Shown here in pieces: positions 41,490 to 43,970 of a stretch of 43,970 nucleotides of DNA (position 1 is the stretch's first letter; every line of letters starts with the position of its first letter). A program made the position numbers and the translations under genes. The DNA comes from Actinomycetes bacterium. Lineage in GTDB: Bacteria; Actinomycetota; Acidimicrobiia; Acidimicrobiales; JAJYXR01. The notes under the pieces are model-generated. The model did no database searches. It was given only the letters and a program-made list of their open reading frames with translations, and was not told the origin of the DNA. The stretch covers positions 1 through 43,970 of the forward strand of contig JAJYXW010000008.1 in NCBI GenBank assembly GCA_021801525.1, written 5' to 3'.

Positions 41490-43970
41490 GTGAAGCGACT
41501 CGTTCACCGGAGAAGGGGAGCTCGGCCCCTGCGCGCTCTTCGGGCCGCCCTTGCCTTCGTCGCGGGCGCGAGCGTCGCCACCTCGGCGGGAGCGGGAACG
41601 CTTGGTGTCGTGGCGGCGGCCGGTGCCGGCGCAGTCGCAGCCGTGCTCGGCGGGGTCGCCGCAGCGCCGCCCGCCGGGGCGGCCGTGCAGGACATCTACA
41701 CGGTGGCCGGGGGCATCGGGGAAGGCCAGGCGACCGGCATAGCCCAGTCGCCGTACTACGTGGCCGTTTATGGCACCACGGTGTACGTGGCGGACTTCGC
41801 CAACAACGTGGTGCGAGCCGTCGACACCCAGACCGGAGTGGAGACCGTGGTGGCCGGCAACGGCAAGGCCGGATACAGCGGCAACGGCGGCCCGGCGACG
41901 AGCGCCGAGCTCGATCTCGTCTCTGGCATCGCTGTGGACCCGCAGGGCGACCTCTACATCTCCGACCAGGCGGCCGACGTCATCCGCGAGGTGCCGTCGC
42001 ACTCGGGCACCCAGTGGGGCATTTCCATGACGGCGGGAGACATCTACACGATTGCCGGGATCCCATACGTGAACGGCTCCTACCAGGGGACGGTCTGCGG
42101 GAAGCTGCCTCCCCACGACGGGGTGGGCGACGCCTGCCCCGCCACCGAGGCGACCCTGCTCGGCCCGGTGGGGCTGGCCTTCGACGCGAACGGCGACCTC
42201 GTCATCGCGGATCAGACCAACAACCTGGTGCGCATCGTGGCGAGCGGGGGCCCGAACCCGCCCTCGTGGGCTCCCTCGGGCATGAAGGCCGGCTATATGT
42301 ACTTGGTAGCGGGCGTCGTAGGCAAGCAGGGCAGCGCGCCCCCTGCCAACGGCGCACCGGCTTCCCAGGCCGAGCTCGACCTCCCCCAGGGGGTCTACGT
42401 GGACCCCTCCGGCAACCTCTTCATAGGGGAGGACCTCAACTCCTCCGCCCCGGTGCTCGAGATCCCCGCCACCAGCCAGACGCGATATGGCATCTCCATG
42501 ACCGCGGGCGACATGTACACCGTGGCGGGCGGGGCGAGCGCGAACTGCTCGTCGGCCGTCGACGGTGCCGGCGACGGCTGCCCGGCCACCCAGGTCGACC
42601 TCACGGACCCGGCCGGCCAGCTCGTCGACCCCGCAGGCAACCTGCTCACGGTCAACTACTACGACAACGTCGTCCAGGAGGTGAGCGCCTCGACGGGGAA
42701 GATGTCGCTCGTGGCGGGGATCCCGCCCGGGATGCCCCAGGCTGCCTGCTCGGGAGCCACGGACCCCTTGGGCGACGGCTGCCCCGCCACGCAGGCCGCG
42801 CTCGAGTACCCGACTGGGCTCGCGTACGCGACGAGTGGCTCGCTGGCGGGAGACGTCCTCGTCGCCGACGCTGGCAACGTCCGCTACATCGACGGTTCGG
42901 GGACCCTGGAGAATCTGGCCGGCAACGGGTTCAGTGGGCTGTTCGGGCTTGCGAGCCCCGTCAACGCCGAGCCCTTCCAGGTGGGCGCCGGCGGCTACTC
43001 GGGCGACTGCGGCACCGGCTTTCCCTGTGGAACGCCGGGACAGGCCGAGTACAACCACCCGGCCGGAATGGCCTTCGGTCCCAACGGCGACCTCTACATA
43101 GCCGACTCCGGTAACCAGCGGGTGAGGATGGTCGCCGCCCACTCCTTCAGCCAGTACCACCTGATACCCGTGAGCGCTGGGTACAGCTACCTCGAGGCGG
43201 GGGGCGGGGTGAGGGGCTTCGGGGGCAACGGCGGCTCCGCGTTCATGGCGACGCTGAACGAGCCCGAGGACGTCGCCGTCGACGCCGCAGGCGACGTGTT
43301 CGTCGCCGACACCGGCAACAACCAGGTTCGGATGATCCCTCGCGCAGATGGCACCTACTTCGGCATCGCGATGCAACAGGGGCGCATCTACACGGTCGCC
43401 GGCGGCGGGAGCGGCACTTGCGCGGGTGCTACCGACGCGCTCGGCGACGGCTGCCCTGGGATCGACGCGATCTTGAGCTCTCCCGGCTACGTGGCCGTGG
43501 ACCCGGTGAACGGCAACCTCGTCATATCCGATACCGGTCACAACCTGGTGCGCGAGGTGAACCCCGTGACGGGCGTCATCACCGTGCTGGCCGGCACGGG
43601 CGTGGCCGCCGCCGCGCTGCCTGGTGGCGCACCGGCCGCCTCGTCACCCGTCGACGCCCCTGCCGGGGTGGCCTTCGACACCTCGGGCGACCTCTACGTG
43701 GCGGCTTCGGGCTCCGACACCGTAGCTGTGGTGCCCGCGACGTCCCGGCAGTGGTTCGGCACCTCGATGACCGGAGGCGACCTCTACACGATCGCCGGCA
43801 CCGGATCGGCAGGTTTCTCCGGCGACGGGGGCCTGGCGACAAGTGCAGCCTTCGACGACCCGACGGGGATCGCCGTCGATCCCCTGGGCAATGTCTACGT
43901 GGCCGACACCGCCAACAACCGGGTGCGCGTCGTCTACGCCGGCAACGACGTGGTGGAGACCGTGGCCGGC
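41490..43970 (+). CDS. secreted NHL-repeat protein, partial (3' end beyond window)
   Basis: 827 codons from GTG 41490 to the window edge with no stop. The N-terminus has basic residues then long Ala/Gly/Val hydrophobic stretches (about 18-70), consistent with export. The remainder is a chain of NHL-type beta-propeller units with motifs such as GIAVDPQGDLYISDQ, AFGPNGDLYIADSGNQRVRMV, VAVDAAGDVFVADTGNNQVRM and GIAVDPLGNVYVADTANNRVR, alternating with GGDLYTIAGTGSAGFSGDGG-type stretches. Such proteins are extracellular propellers of unknown ligand. The start is 35 bases after purL. A long frame on the opposite strand is a composition artefact. Confidence 0.9.
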   Translation, partial: MKRLVHRRRGARPLRALRAALAFVAGASVATSAGAGTLGVVAAAGAGAVAAVLGGVAAAPPAGAAVQDIYTVAGGIGEGQATGIAQSPYYVAVYGTTVYVADFANNVVRAVDTQTGVETVVAGNGKAGYSGNGGPATSAELDLVSGIAVDPQGDLYISDQAADVIREVPSHSGTQWGISMTAGDIYTIAGIPYVNGSYQGTVCGKLPPHDGVGDACPATEATLLGPVGLAFDANGDLVIADQTNNLVRIVASGGPNPPSWAPSGMKAGYMYLVAGVVGKQGSAPPANGAPASQAELDLPQGVYVDPSGNLFIGEDLNSSAPVLEIPATSQTRYGISMTAGDMYTVAGGASANCSSAVDGAGDGCPATQVDLTDPAGQLVDPAGNLLTVNYYDNVVQEVSASTGKMSLVAGIPPGMPQAACSGATDPLGDGCPATQAALEYPTGLAYATSGSLAGDVLVADAGNVRYIDGSGTLENLAGNGFSGLFGLASPVNAEPFQVGAGGYSGDCGTGFPCGTPGQAEYNHPAGMAFGPNGDLYIADSGNQRVRMVAAHSFSQYHLIPVSAGYSYLEAGGGVRGFGGNGGSAFMATLNEPEDVAVDAAGDVFVADTGNNQVRMIPRADGTYFGIAMQQGRIYTVAGGGSGTCAGATDALGDGCPGIDAILSSPGYVAVDPVNGNLVISDTGHNLVREVNPVTGVITVLAGTGVAAAALPGGAPAASSPVDAPAGVAFDTSGDLYVAASGSDTVAVVPATSRQWFGTSMTGGDLYTIAGTGSAGFSGDGGLATSAAFDDPTGIAVDPLGNVYVADTANNRVRVVYAGNDVVETVAG

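Noticed and set aside
41451..43541. 696-codon open frame on the minus strand opposite the NHL protein
   Set aside because: Its translation is compositionally odd with no recognisable domain, while the plus strand gives clear NHL repeats and an export signal. Long antisense frames are expected at high third-position GC.

Overview
The window is about 44 kb of very GC-rich chromosomal DNA with dense gene packing, many GTG and occasional TTG starts, and ATGA/GTGA/TTGA overlaps. The heat-shock operon order dnaK-grpE-dnaJ-hspR-clpB with a HAIR-type operator, a CsoR-type copper regulator, a Lys-type membrane pyrophosphatase and secreted proteins with actinobacterial-style repeats all point to Actinomycetota. 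A deep, possibly acid-tolerant lineage such as Acidimicrobiia is my inference (S53 acid protease); no rRNA or other phylogenetic marker was compared.

Layout. 1-3015 (minus): ECF sigma factor, membrane-anchored beta-propeller protein that is a candidate anti-sigma/sensor, and a DoxX-like membrane protein cut by the window edge. A predicted autoregulatory ECF promoter lies upstream. 3142-6768 (plus): large secreted S53 (sedolisin/kumamolisin) protease. 6922-9652 (minus): copper operon copZ-copA-csoR with a CsoR operator. 9888-12497 (plus): lipoprotein-type penicillin acylase family enzyme. 12621-12723 (minus): tRNA-Thr(CGT) and its terminator. 12783-19976 (minus): hppA-topA-tmk-holB. 20387-21193 (plus): HAD-IB phosphatase. 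21343-25491 (minus): yggU-like gene, nadE, a putative ferritin-like protein, a principal-type sigma factor and a 29-residue membrane peptide. 25541-32515 (plus): dnaK-grpE-dnaJ-hspR-clpB. 32611-38540 (plus): purA-purD-purB-purC-purS-purQ, then a convergent small basic protein gene, then purL (39106-41454). 41490 to the end (plus): secreted NHL-repeat protein, open at the right edge.

The feature that stands out is a high density of short, often perfect tandem repeats, different in sequence at every site. Inside genes the units I measured are all multiples of three (6, 9, 12, 15, 18, 24, 27 bp). They sit at protein termini, in linkers or in surface loops (topA three times, nadE, holB, purC, purD, the ferritin-like gene, the protease, the acylase). 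In intergenic DNA the clear arrays have units of 10, 11, 17, 23 and 29 bp. At three gene boundaries the duplicated segment carries a start or stop signal, giving tiny upstream reading frames or a redundant stop. This looks like a genome with frequent recent slippage or segmental duplication, filtered by selection for reading frame. It is the best candidate here for something undescribed.

Most of the rest is core metabolism and information processing (de novo purine synthesis, NAD synthesis, replication, protein folding), with accessory secreted or envelope functions at both ends. No IS element, prophage, CRISPR array or rRNA was seen.
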